Assembly (NCBI RefSeq): GCF_017877055.1
Contig: NZ_JAGIPG010000002.1
Coordinates: 186,001-250,000, forward strand
Length of the DNA: 64,000 nucleotides
Direction of reading: 5' to 3'
Source: Neorhizobium galegae
GTDB taxonomy: Bacteria > Pseudomonadota > Alphaproteobacteria > Rhizobiales > Rhizobiaceae
Shown piece by piece: positions 55,422-64,000 of this stretch. The notes below the pieces were generated by a model, which worked only from the letters and a program-made list of their open reading frames with translations, did not search any database and was not told where the DNA came from. The position numbers and the translations under genes were made by a program. Position 1 is the first letter of the stretch, and each line of letters begins with the position of its first letter.

Positions 55422-55730
55422 ATGACCACAACAACTTTAACCCTCAATCCCGATAGCAGAAATCAAGCCCAGGAGGCGCAATTGCAGCCCACGCCCGCCC
55501 GCATCAATCCTTCGAAGGCGCGTCTCGCGCTCGTCATGATCCTTGCCGTCTATCCCTTGATCACGGTGCTTCTCTACATCCTTGCGCCGCTCACCGAAGG
55601 CTGGGCGGTGTGGCACCGAACGATCCTGATCGCGCCGATCATGGTGCTGTCGATCGTATTTGTCGTCTCGCCGGCAATCCAGAAATATTTCGGGTGGTTC
55701 GTGGCCCGCATGCCTTCGCCAACAAGATAA
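55422..55730 (+). CDS. Small two-helix membrane protein under TetR control
   Basis: A 102-residue inner-membrane protein with an N-terminal polar part and two hydrophobic helices (ALVMILAVYPLITVLLYIL and TILIAPIMVLSIVFVVSPAI). The sequence resembles the C-terminal membrane part of proteins with an antibiotic-biosynthesis-monooxygenase domain, without that domain. The role is unknown. The ATG at 55422 follows AAAGGATATA. Its start lies 14 bp after operator 2. Confidence 0.7.
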   Translation: MTTTTLTLNPDSRNQAQEAQLQPTPARINPSKARLALVMILAVYPLITVLLYILAPLTEGWAVWHRTILIAPIMVLSIVFVVSPAIQKYFGWFVARMPSPTR

Positions 55731-55819
55731 GCCGGTTTGACGGCCGTCAATCGGCATGCCGAAAATGCTGATAGAGAGGAAGGGGCCGGACCATCCCGGT
55801 CACTTCGACAGGCAGTTGC

Positions 55820-56401
55820 ATGACCTTTCCGGAATTCACCCTCGCCATCCTCTTGCTTCTATGCACGCCGGGGCCGACCAATACGCTGATGGCACTTGGT
55901 GGATATGTGGGGGGTTGGCTGAAGGCCCTGCCGCTGATCGGCGGGGAACTCGGCGGCTACCTGCTGGTGATCGTGCCGGCAGCGACGCTTGCGGCGCCTT
56001 TCTTCGATGCCTATCCGCAGGCGCTGGTCTGGACGAAACTCGCGGCGGGCGTCTGGGTGCTTTATCTCGGTTATCGTCTTTGGATGTCCGAAAGGCAGGC
56101 GAAGGACGCGATGGAAGTTTCCGTCCGGCAGGTTTTCGTTACCACCGTGCTGAACCCCAAGGCCCTGATTGTCGCGCTCGTCATCATGCCGCACGGCGGC
56201 TTCACCGAACTTGTGCCCTGGCTTGCGCTGTTTGCCGGGCTGGTGCTGCTGGCCGCCAATGGCTGGATCGCCTTCGGCAGCCTGATGCGGCGGACCGAGC
56301 GTTTCGAAGTGAAACCGATCGTCGTGCGCCGCCTCGCCGCCACCTGCCTCCTCCTCTTCGCGATGATCCTCGCTAGCGCGTCGACCCAGTCGCTGGCCTG
56401 A
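55820..56401 (+). CDS. LysE family amino-acid exporter
   Basis: A 193-residue membrane protein with six hydrophobic helices and a short polar loop. It has the LysE start FTLAILLLLCTPGPTNTLMA and the conserved TTVLNPKALIVALVIMP. Substrates in the family are basic amino acids, threonine or homoserine lactones. It is 89 bp after the small membrane protein gene in the same direction, so it may be part of the TetR-regulated unit (inference). Confidence 0.85.
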   Translation: MTFPEFTLAILLLLCTPGPTNTLMALGGYVGGWLKALPLIGGELGGYLLVIVPAATLAAPFFDAYPQALVWTKLAAGVWVLYLGYRLWMSERQAKDAMEVSVRQVFVTTVLNPKALIVALVIMPHGGFTELVPWLALFAGLVLLAANGWIAFGSLMRRTERFEVKPIVVRRLAATCLLLFAMILASASTQSLA

Positions 56402-56604
56402 AATAGACGGCCCAAGCCGAGTTGACGAATCAAGGCCGGCTCGGCATCTTGGCCCCTGCGTGACCTACGCCGAACCTCCCCGGACCTTCCCCAGCATGGT
56501 CCTGAAACGGAGGCAAAGGGACTTCAGTCTCGGGTCGCTATCTTGGTCCGACCGTTTCGGATGTGGTTGCTGGGGAACTCCGTCCGGGACGTGAAAGGCT
56601 CAAG

Positions 56605-57588
56605 ATGACCCAGATCGGAAATTTCAAACGCCGTGTCCGTGCCCGTGCCGCAAAGACGGGCGAATCCTATACCGCAGCCCTCAGCCACATCCGCGAAAGT
56701 GCCCCGGGCGATCCGGGGCCGCAGGCCAGATCGGTGCGGCTGGCGGTGGCGCAGACCAATCCCCATGTCGATCCCCGCAGCGCAGCCGAGTTTCGTGCAA
56801 GCGGCGAGGAGATACGGCGCCTGATGCGCGAGGCGCGAGAGGCGAGCGTGAGGGTGATCCACTTTCCCGAAGGTGCGACCTGCTCTCCCAACAAGCGCAT
56901 CATGTCCTCGACCGGCCGCGATCCGGTCGGGCCGTCCGACTGGAGCCGGTTCGAATGGACCGTCCTGCGCGAAGAACTGGATGCCACTAGGGCACTGGCC
57001 GGCGAGCTCGGGCTCTTTGCAGTGATCGGCTCGGTGCACCGGCTCACTGAGCCGCATCGGCCGCATAACAGCCTCTATGTCATCTCCGACCGGGGAGAGC
57101 TGGTGACGCGCTACGACGAGCGACTGCTGTCGAACACCAAGATCTCGTTCATGTACACGCCGGGTTCGAGCCCGGTGATCTTCGAGGTCGATGGCGTCCG
57201 CTTTGGCTGCTCGCTCGGCATGGAGGCGCACTTTCCCGAGATCTTCAGGGAATACGAGCAGGTCGACGTCGATTGCGTCCTGTTCTCGACCACCGGCGCA
57301 ACGCCCGCCTTCGCGGCCGAGGCGCTGGGACATGCGGCGAGCAACAGATACTGGGTGAGTTTCTCAGTGCTCGCCTATCCCGGCTTCATGCCGCCTTCGG
57401 GGATCGCCGCCCCGAGCGGCGAATGGGTGGCCCAATGCCGGGCCGATGCGACGCCCTCGCTTGCGATCGTCGATATCGACCACAATCCGGGAGAGATCGC
57501 CCGCCCCTGGAGGCGAAGGGCACGGGCCGGCATCTATGAGCCGCATATGGTGACCGATCCGCGCAGCGGCGGCCGCGATACGTTCTGA
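56605..57588 (+). CDS. Nitrilase-fold protein lacking the canonical catalytic cysteine
   Basis: A 327-residue member of the carbon-nitrogen hydrolase fold, with a separate N-terminal block (FKRRVRARAAKTGESYTAAL) at residues 6-25 that also occurs in front of other rhizobial proteins (from memory). Glu of the triad is in HFPEGATC; a Lys is in LLSNTKISF. The cysteine position, normally IC in FG(V)xICxExxFPE, reads LG at G205 in GCSLGMEAHFPE. The nearest Cys is C202, three residues earlier. Enzyme activity is thus doubtful or depends on C202. The ATG at 56605 follows AAAGG. Confidence 0.8.
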   Translation: MTQIGNFKRRVRARAAKTGESYTAALSHIRESAPGDPGPQARSVRLAVAQTNPHVDPRSAAEFRASGEEIRRLMREAREASVRVIHFPEGATCSPNKRIMSSTGRDPVGPSDWSRFEWTVLREELDATRALAGELGLFAVIGSVHRLTEPHRPHNSLYVISDRGELVTRYDERLLSNTKISFMYTPGSSPVIFEVDGVRFGCSLGMEAHFPEIFREYEQVDVDCVLFSTTGATPAFAAEALGHAASNRYWVSFSVLAYPGFMPPSGIAAPSGEWVAQCRADATPSLAIVDIDHNPGEIARPWRRRARAGIYEPHMVTDPRSGGRDTF

Positions 57589-57741
57589 GGGACCGTTTGA
57601 AATAGGGGAGCGAGTTCAAACTTCCGATGTGGACAGCAGCAAATTGCGTGTGGATGGCTGTCGGTATTGGGGTGCCTCGGACGTCCTTTGTTGGACGAGG
57701 CGACGCCTTGTCGAATGAAGCGACACTTGGAGATTGGAAAC

Positions 57742-58179
57742 ATGGCGCTCAAGCGGATGGACAACGTAGGGATCGTCGTTGAAGACCTCGGACGGGCGAT
57801 TGATTTCTTTCGCGAACTCGGCCTCGAGCTCGAAGGGCGGGCTACGATCGAAGGAGAATGGGCCGGACGTATCACCGGACTGGGCGATCAGCATGTCGAG
57901 ATTGCCATGATGCGCACACCCGACGGCCACAGCCGGTTAGAGCTCTCCCGCTTCCTCACGCCGCCTGTTGTCGCAGATCACCGGAACGCCCCGGTCAACG
58001 CTCTGGGTTACCTCCGCGTCATGTTCACCGTTGACGACATCGACGAGACGCTTGAAAGGCTCCGTACACGCGGCGCGCAGCTCGTGGGCGAAGTCGTCCG
58101 GTATGAAGACGCGTATCGGCTCTGCTACATCCGCGGGCCCGAAGAGCTTCTCATCGGGCTCGCCCAAGAACTCGGCTGA
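57742..58179 (+). CDS. VOC family protein
   Basis: A 145-residue VOC protein. It has the start LKRMDNVGIVVEDLGRAIDF and the second half FTVDDIDETLERLRTRGAQL, and the ending YIRGPEELLIGLAQELG. It resembles methylmalonyl-CoA epimerase- or glyoxalase-like enzymes, but the metal ligands are not assigned. The ATG at 57742 has GGAG 9 bases before it. Confidence 0.85.
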   Translation: MALKRMDNVGIVVEDLGRAIDFFRELGLELEGRATIEGEWAGRITGLGDQHVEIAMMRTPDGHSRLELSRFLTPPVVADHRNAPVNALGYLRVMFTVDDIDETLERLRTRGAQLVGEVVRYEDAYRLCYIRGPEELLIGLAQELG

Positions 58180-58238
58180 GCGCAATACGAAGACAAATGG
58201 CGAAGGCCGACCAATGTCAATGAGCGCATCCGAGGTCG

Positions 58239-58298
58239 GCCCGCCTGTTCGAGGTCCACCCCTCCACGGTTGGCCGCGTTCTCGCTGAGCATGATTAG
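58239..58298 (+). pseudogene. C-terminal remnant of a serine-recombinase HTH
   Basis: One short frame reads ARLFEVHPSTVGRVLAEHD followed by a stop. The pattern LF-x-VH-xx-TVGRVLA is the helix-turn-helix end of Hin/resolvase-type recombinases. The upstream part is lost: a stop codon lies four codons before it. It is a relic of a mobile element. Confidence 0.5.
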
Positions 58299-58376
58299 GT
58301 CGTCAACCCGGGCCGGGTCCGTCCGCGAAAACCGCCAGAAGCCTGAAGCGCTTGTCGGTTACAAGGCGCCAATGAA

Positions 58377-58411
58377 AAAGCCGCCCGCAACGATCTGTTG
58401 CGGACGGCTTT
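58377..58411 (-). terminator. Rho-independent terminator of dnaKJ
   Basis: AAAGCCG pairs with CGGCTTT and CCGCAAC with GTTGCGG, separated by one mismatch (58384 with 58404), around a 5-base loop. On the minus strand it is followed by a run of Us. It ends the dnaK-dnaJ transcript 20 bp after dnaJ. Confidence 0.85.
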
Positions 58412-58430
58412 AAAGTTTGGGCTCCAGAAT

Positions 58431-59564
58431 TCAGCTGTCGAAGAATTCCTTCATCCGGGCGAAGAAGCCCGTCGATTCCGGATTGTTCTCCTTCGAGGAC
58501 AGTTCCTCGAATTCCTGCAGCAGTTCGCGCTGCCGCTTGGTGAGCTTCTGCGGCGTCTCGATTTGGATCTGGATGTAGAGATCGCCCGTCTGGCTGGATC
58601 GCAATACCGGCATGCCCTTGCCCTTCAGGCGGAACTGCTTGCCCGGCTGCGTGCCTTCCGGCACCGTCACGCGGGACTTGGTTCCGTCAAGCGTCGCCAC
58701 GTCGAACGTGCCGCCGAGGGCGGCCGTCGTCATGGAAATCGGCACGGCGCAATAGAGGTCGGCGCCGTCGCGCTGGAAGAACTGGTGCGGCTTCACCGAC
58801 AGGAAGATGTAGAGGTCTCCCGCAGGCCCGCCGCGCGTGCCGGCCTCGCCTTCGCCCTGCAGGCGGATGCGGGTGCCGTCCTCGATGCCGGCCGGGATGT
58901 TGACCGACAGCGACCGCTCTTCGGTGACGCGGCCCTGGCCGTGGCACTTGGAGCAGGGATCGGTGATCGTCTGGCCGCGGCCGTGACAGGTCGGGCAGGT
59001 GCGCTCGACCGAGAAGAAACCCTGGGATGCGCGCACGCGGCCCGAACCTTGGCAGGTGCCGCAGGTCTTCGGCTGCGTGCCGGGCTTGGCACCCGAACCG
59101 GAACAGACGTCGCAGGTGATCGAGGTCGGAACCCGGATCTGCGCCGTCTTGCCGGCAAACGCTTCTTCCAGCGTGATTTCCATATTGTAGCGAAGATCGG
59201 CGCCGCGTTCGCGTCCGCCGGACGAACGCCGGGCACGCCCGCCGCCCATCATTTCGCCAAAGATGTCTTCGAAGATATCGGAGAAGCCACCGGCGCCCGC
59301 GCCTGAGAAGCCGCCGCCACCGCCGCCCATTCCGCCATGTTCGAAGGCGGCATGGCCGAAGCGGTCGTAGGCCGCACGCTTCTGGGGATCCTTCAAGGTC
59401 TCGTAGGCCTCGCCGATCTCCTTGAACTTCTTTTCGGCTTCTGCGTCGCCCGGATTCTTGTCGGGATGATATTTCATCGCGAGCTTACGGAAGGCGCTTT
59501 TCAGCTCCTTCTCGTCGGCGGTCTTGCCGACACCCAGCGTTTCGTAAAAGTCTGCTTTTGCCAT
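58431..59564 (-). CDS. dnaJ: Chaperone DnaJ (Hsp40)
   Basis: Stimulates the DnaK ATPase and delivers unfolded proteins. It has 377 residues. The J domain is at residues 1-70 with HPD in [10 protein letters not shown] Gly-rich linker follows. Four CxxCxGxG zinc modules are visible around residues 140-200 ([32 protein letters not shown]). The C-terminal peptide-binding domain has [20 protein letters not shown]. The start is the ATG at 59564, because the family begins [11 protein letters not shown]; an ATG at 59600 would add 12 residues. It is 97 bp after dnaK. Confidence 0.97.
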   Translation of the reverse strand: MAKADFYETLGVGKTADEKELKSAFRKLAMKYHPDKNPGDAEAEKKFKEIGEAYETLKDPQKRAAYDRFGHAAFEHGGMGGGGGGFSGAGAGGFSDIFEDIFGEMMGGGRARRSSGGRERGADLRYNMEITLEEAFAGKTAQIRVPTSITCDVCSGSGAKPGTQPKTCGTCQGSGRVRASQGFFSVERTCPTCHGRGQTITDPCSKCHGQGRVTEERSLSVNIPAGIEDGTRIRLQGEGEAGTRGGPAGDLYIFLSVKPHQFFQRDGADLYCAVPISMTTAALGGTFDVATLDGTKSRVTVPEGTQPGKQFRLKGKGMPVLRSSQTGDLYIQIQIETPQKLTKRQRELLQEFEELSSKENNPESTGFFARMKEFFDS

Positions 59565-59661
59565 GGAGGTAACCGGCTCCGGAAAGGATTCCGGCTGCAC
59601 GAAGGCAGCCGGATACTCTAGTCAACTATGGTCGAGGTCTGGCCATCAGGCAACCGGCGGA

Positions 59662-61563
<1,902 letters not shown>

Positions 61564-61668
61564 TTTCTTCTCTCTCCTTTAAGCGAACCATCGGAACCCC
61601 TCAAAGGCATTCCACTGACAGTTCCTCGACTGGGATGGTACGCAGCATCGGCTGCGGTCATGCGGCGT

Positions 61669-61697
61669 ATATAAGGACGGGTTTTTAGGACTGCAAG
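61669..61697 (-). promoter_or_regulatory. Candidate sigma-32 (RpoH) promoter of dnaK
   Basis: On the minus strand a CTTG element (-35) is followed, after 18 bp, by CTTATAT, which matches the alphaproteobacterial RpoH -10 consensus CYTATNT. It lies about 105 bp before the dnaK start. Confidence 0.65.
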
Positions 61698-61759
61698 GCG
61701 AGAAATCGCCCGGATCCGAGCAAAAAGAACAGTTTGCCGAGCAATACTGTGAATACGCT

Positions 61760-64000
61760 TCACTGCCCCATGATCAGGTCGAAAAGCGTGGTCTGCCTGG
61801 GCTGGTCTCTGGAGCCCGCAACGCCGACATCGCCGGGCGGAACGGGGCCGCTGCCGATGGCCCCCGGCGGGACCGGAGCGGGCGAATCGTAAGGGCCGCG
61901 ATACTGGCGATAATCACGGACCGGGACGTCGCCCGGCGGTATTACATCGCCACGGCGGCCGCGGTCGCCATAGACTGGCCTGTTGTCGTAAGTCTGTCTG
62001 TTGTCCCTGTTGTCGTATCCCTGGTTGTCGCCATAGACGGGCCGCACGCGGGCGGGTTCCCGTTCGATCGAGGCGGAATCCTGGGCGGGGGGGCGCGGCG
62101 CCGGCGGGTAGTCGGCCGGGAGTTCGTCCTGGGTTCGGCGGCCACCGGGCAGGATGCCGGAAATGATATCGCCGATCGTCGTCGACGGCGAGTCCGGCTG
62201 GGGCGCGGCAGGCGGCGGCAGGTCGAGGCCGCGGCCGGTGCCGAACAGCGGCGTCGGCGTATAACCCTTCATCGCCGCCGTCATGTATTCCTTCCAGGCC
62301 TTTGCCGGAAGTCCGCCGCCGGTCACCTTTTTCATGAAGGCGCCGTCGTCGTTGCCGAACCAGATGCCGGTTGTCATGATGCTGGTATAACCGACGAACA
62401 GCGCATCGCGGAACGACTGGGTGGTGCCCGACTTGCCGGCCGCCTGCCAGCCATCGACCTTCGCGGCCTTGCCGGTGCCCTCGTTGATGACGCGGTTCAT
62501 CATGCCGTTCATCGTCGCGGCTATGGGTTCGCTGAGCACGCGCGGCGGGTTGGCGTAATCGGCCTCGTAGAGCACCTTGCCGTCCGGATCGGTGATGCGC
62601 TTGACGATATGCGGCGTCGCCTTGTAGCCGCCGTTCATGAACGAGGCATAGGCCGAGGTGAGCTCGACCAGCGACACCTCCGAGGTCCCGAGCGCGATCG
62701 AGGCATTCGCCTGGATATCGGAATCGATGCCCAGTCGGTGGGCGAGGCTTACCACCTTGTCGGGCCCGACCTGCATGACGAGCTGTGCGGCGACCGTATT
62801 CAGCGACTGCGCGAAGGCCGAGGCGAGCGTTACGGGGCCGCGGTATTTTTCGTCGAAATTCTCCGGCGACCAGTTGCCGATCTTGACCGGTGCGTCGTTG
62901 ACCATCGAGTCCGGCCGGGCGCCGGCTTCGAGTGCTGCGGCATAAACGAAGGGCTTGAAGGCCGAACCCGGCTGTCGCTTCGCCTTGACGGCGCGGTTGA
63001 ACTGGCTCGTCGCATAATCGCGGCCGCCGACCAGCGCCCGGATCGCGCCGGTTGCGTCGACCGAGACGAGGGCGGCCTGCGAGGCGTTGAGCTTGCCGCC
63101 TTCCTTCTTGAGCACGTCGTTCAGCGACTTTTCGGCGGCGGCTTCAAGCCGCATGTCGAGCGTCGTTTCGACGGTCACGTCGACCTTCGGTTCGCCGATC
63201 AGGCTCTTCACCTCGTCGACGACCATGTCGGCGGCATAATGCTGGGCGCCGGTCCAGTAGCTCTTCGCCTTGGTCGGCGGCTGCGACATCGCGGTCTTGA
63301 GGTCGCTGTCGGTCACATAACCTTCCTCGCGCATCGTGCCGAGCACGACCTGGGCGCGGGCTTCCGCCGCCTTCGGATCGCGCGCCGGCGACAGGCGGGA
63401 CGGAGCCTTGAGAAGGCCGGCAAGCGTCGCCGCCTCGCCGAGGTTCACGTCTCGGGCGGACTTGTTGAAATAGCGCCGCGAGGCGGCCTCAACGCCATAG
63501 GCATTCGAACCGAAGAACACCCGGTTCAGGTACATGGCCAGAATCTGGTCCTTGGTGAACGTGTGCTCCAGCCAGAAGGACAGCAGAACTTCCTGGATCT
63601 TGCGCTCGAACGTGCGGTCCGGCGACAGGAACAGGTTCTTGGCGAGCTGCTGGGTGATCGTCGAGCCGCCCTGGATCGGCTGACCCGTCAGGTTGTTGAC
63701 GAAGGCGCGCGCCAGGCCGAACGGATCGACGCCGAAATGCGAATAGAAACGCCGGTCCTCGATGGCGATCACCGCCTGCGGCAGGTAGGGCGACATTTCT
63801 TCCAGCGCCAGAGCCTCGCCGCCGGTCGAGCCGCGATTGGCGACGACCGAGCCATCGACCGCGGTAATCTTCATGTTCGGCGGCCGGCCAGGGATCGACC
63901 AGGTGCTGGCGGCCGGCATTTTTGCGCCGTAATAGAGCACCAGCCCGCCAACGGCGATGCCGGCCCAGATGCCGAGGACGAAACACCAGTACACGAGCCT
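61760..64000 (-). CDS. Penicillin-binding protein 1A family, N-terminus cut by window edge
   Basis: Bifunctional inner-membrane enzyme that polymerises (GT51) and cross-links (transpeptidase) peptidoglycan. The frame is still open at base 64000; about 746 residues are visible. A hydrophobic helix (VLGIWAGIAVGGLVLYYG) opens it. The GT51 domain has IEDRRFYSHFGVDPFG with the catalytic Glu and GGSTITQQLAKNLFLSPDR. The transpeptidase site is GSAFKPF (S-x-x-K), then SLNTVAAQL and AGKSGTTQS. A Pro/Arg/Asp-rich tail of about 130 residues follows, with repeats around GDNQGYDNRDN and ends in LFDLIMGQ. The true start lies beyond the window. Confidence 0.95.
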   Translation of the reverse strand, partial: RLVYWCFVLGIWAGIAVGGLVLYYGAKMPAASTWSIPGRPPNMKITAVDGSVVANRGSTGGEALALEEMSPYLPQAVIAIEDRRFYSHFGVDPFGLARAFVNNLTGQPIQGGSTITQQLAKNLFLSPDRTFERKIQEVLLSFWLEHTFTKDQILAMYLNRVFFGSNAYGVEAASRRYFNKSARDVNLGEAATLAGLLKAPSRLSPARDPKAAEARAQVVLGTMREEGYVTDSDLKTAMSQPPTKAKSYWTGAQHYAADMVVDEVKSLIGEPKVDVTVETTLDMRLEAAAEKSLNDVLKKEGGKLNASQAALVSVDATGAIRALVGGRDYATSQFNRAVKAKRQPGSAFKPFVYAAALEAGARPDSMVNDAPVKIGNWSPENFDEKYRGPVTLASAFAQSLNTVAAQLVMQVGPDKVVSLAHRLGIDSDIQANASIALGTSEVSLVELTSAYASFMNGGYKATPHIVKRITDPDGKVLYEADYANPPRVLSEPIAATMNGMMNRVINEGTGKAAKVDGWQAAGKSGTTQSFRDALFVGYTSIMTTGIWFGNDDGAFMKKVTGGGLPAKAWKEYMTAAMKGYTPTPLFGTGRGLDLPPPAAPQPDSPSTTIGDIISGILPGGRRTQDELPADYPPAPRPPAQDSASIEREPARVRPVYGDNQGYDNRDNRQTYDNRPVYGDRGRRGDVIPPGDVPVRDYRQYRGPYDSPAPVPPGAIGSGPVPPGDVGVAGSRDQPRQTTLFDLIMGQ

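Overview
The window is 64 kb of GC-rich chromosome from an alphaproteobacterium of the order Rhizobiales, most likely family Rhizobiaceae. The evidence is the gene content: a TIGR02300 (FYDLN) protein, a NrnC-type short RNase D, a DUF817 protein, a three-hairpin sRNA with CCUCCUCCC loops like the rhizobial alpha-r14/NfeR1 family, KduD, a CycM-like cytochrome, and a DnaX with the alphaproteobacterial form of its ATPase domain. Most of it is core chromosome (rpsA, infB-nusA-rimP, dnaX-ybaB-recR with ffs, recF, dnaK-dnaJ). Short accessory stretches lie between these blocks.

Layout. 1-6.3 kb: a carbohydrate locus with a sugar ABC binding protein (cut by the window edge), a divergent ROK regulator, a large PIG-L deacetylase, a DMT transporter and a small membrane protein. 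6.4-7.4 kb: an AT-rich two-gene cassette with a Panacea (SocA-like) antitoxin-domain protein and an overlapping small partner, next to tRNA-Ala(GGC). 7.9-11.8 kb: the FYDLN protein, a PaiB-like FMN protein translationally coupled to cmk, then rpsA. 11.8-14.7 kb: two acidic low-complexity proteins of unknown function. 14.8-16.3 kb: DUF817 and nrnC. 16.5-21.2 kb: the NfeR1-like sRNA, a PHO box with alkaline phosphatase, and a three-gene operon ending in a histidine-rich FtsX-type permease. 21.2-26.8 kb: an LDH2-family dehydrogenase, exbB-exbD-tonB, kduD and a YcxB-like protein. 26.7-32.8 kb: rimP-nusA-ylxR-infB behind a promoter and an apparent terminator/attenuator. 32.9-40.3 kb: an MFS exporter, a GNAT enzyme, a lytic transglycosylase, recR, a MOSC protein, ybaB, dnaX and the SRP RNA. 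40.3-46.4 kb: a HIT protein, nudC, a WYL regulator with a VOC protein, pheA, kdsB, a membrane cytochrome c and an AEC permease. 46.4-51.9 kb: a candidate sRNA, a PfkB-family kinase, an SH3 protein, a 2-hydroxyacid dehydrogenase, GNAT, a MoeB-like E1 enzyme and recF. 52.3-58.2 kb: a globin-coupled chemoreceptor, a cupin, slyX, a TetR regulator divergent from a small membrane protein with two operators, a LysE exporter, a nitrilase-fold protein and a VOC protein. 58.2-64 kb: a resolvase relic, dnaJ, dnaK behind a sigma-32-like promoter, and PBP1A (cut by the window edge).

How the parts work together. Translation and RNA genes appear under their own RNA-level controls: a leader terminator before rimP-nusA and a leader hairpin before rpsA. 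The phosphate-starvation phosphatase has a PHO box. The TetR/small-membrane-protein pair has a textbook autoregulatory layout. The least explained parts are the Panacea pair beside the tRNA, the histidine-rich ABC operon, the sRNA candidate at 46.43-46.54 kb, the nitrilase homologue without the canonical cysteine, and the two acidic proteins downstream of rpsA. There is no CRISPR array, rRNA, intact transposase or phage structural gene in the window. All calls come from reading the sequence; no database search was run.
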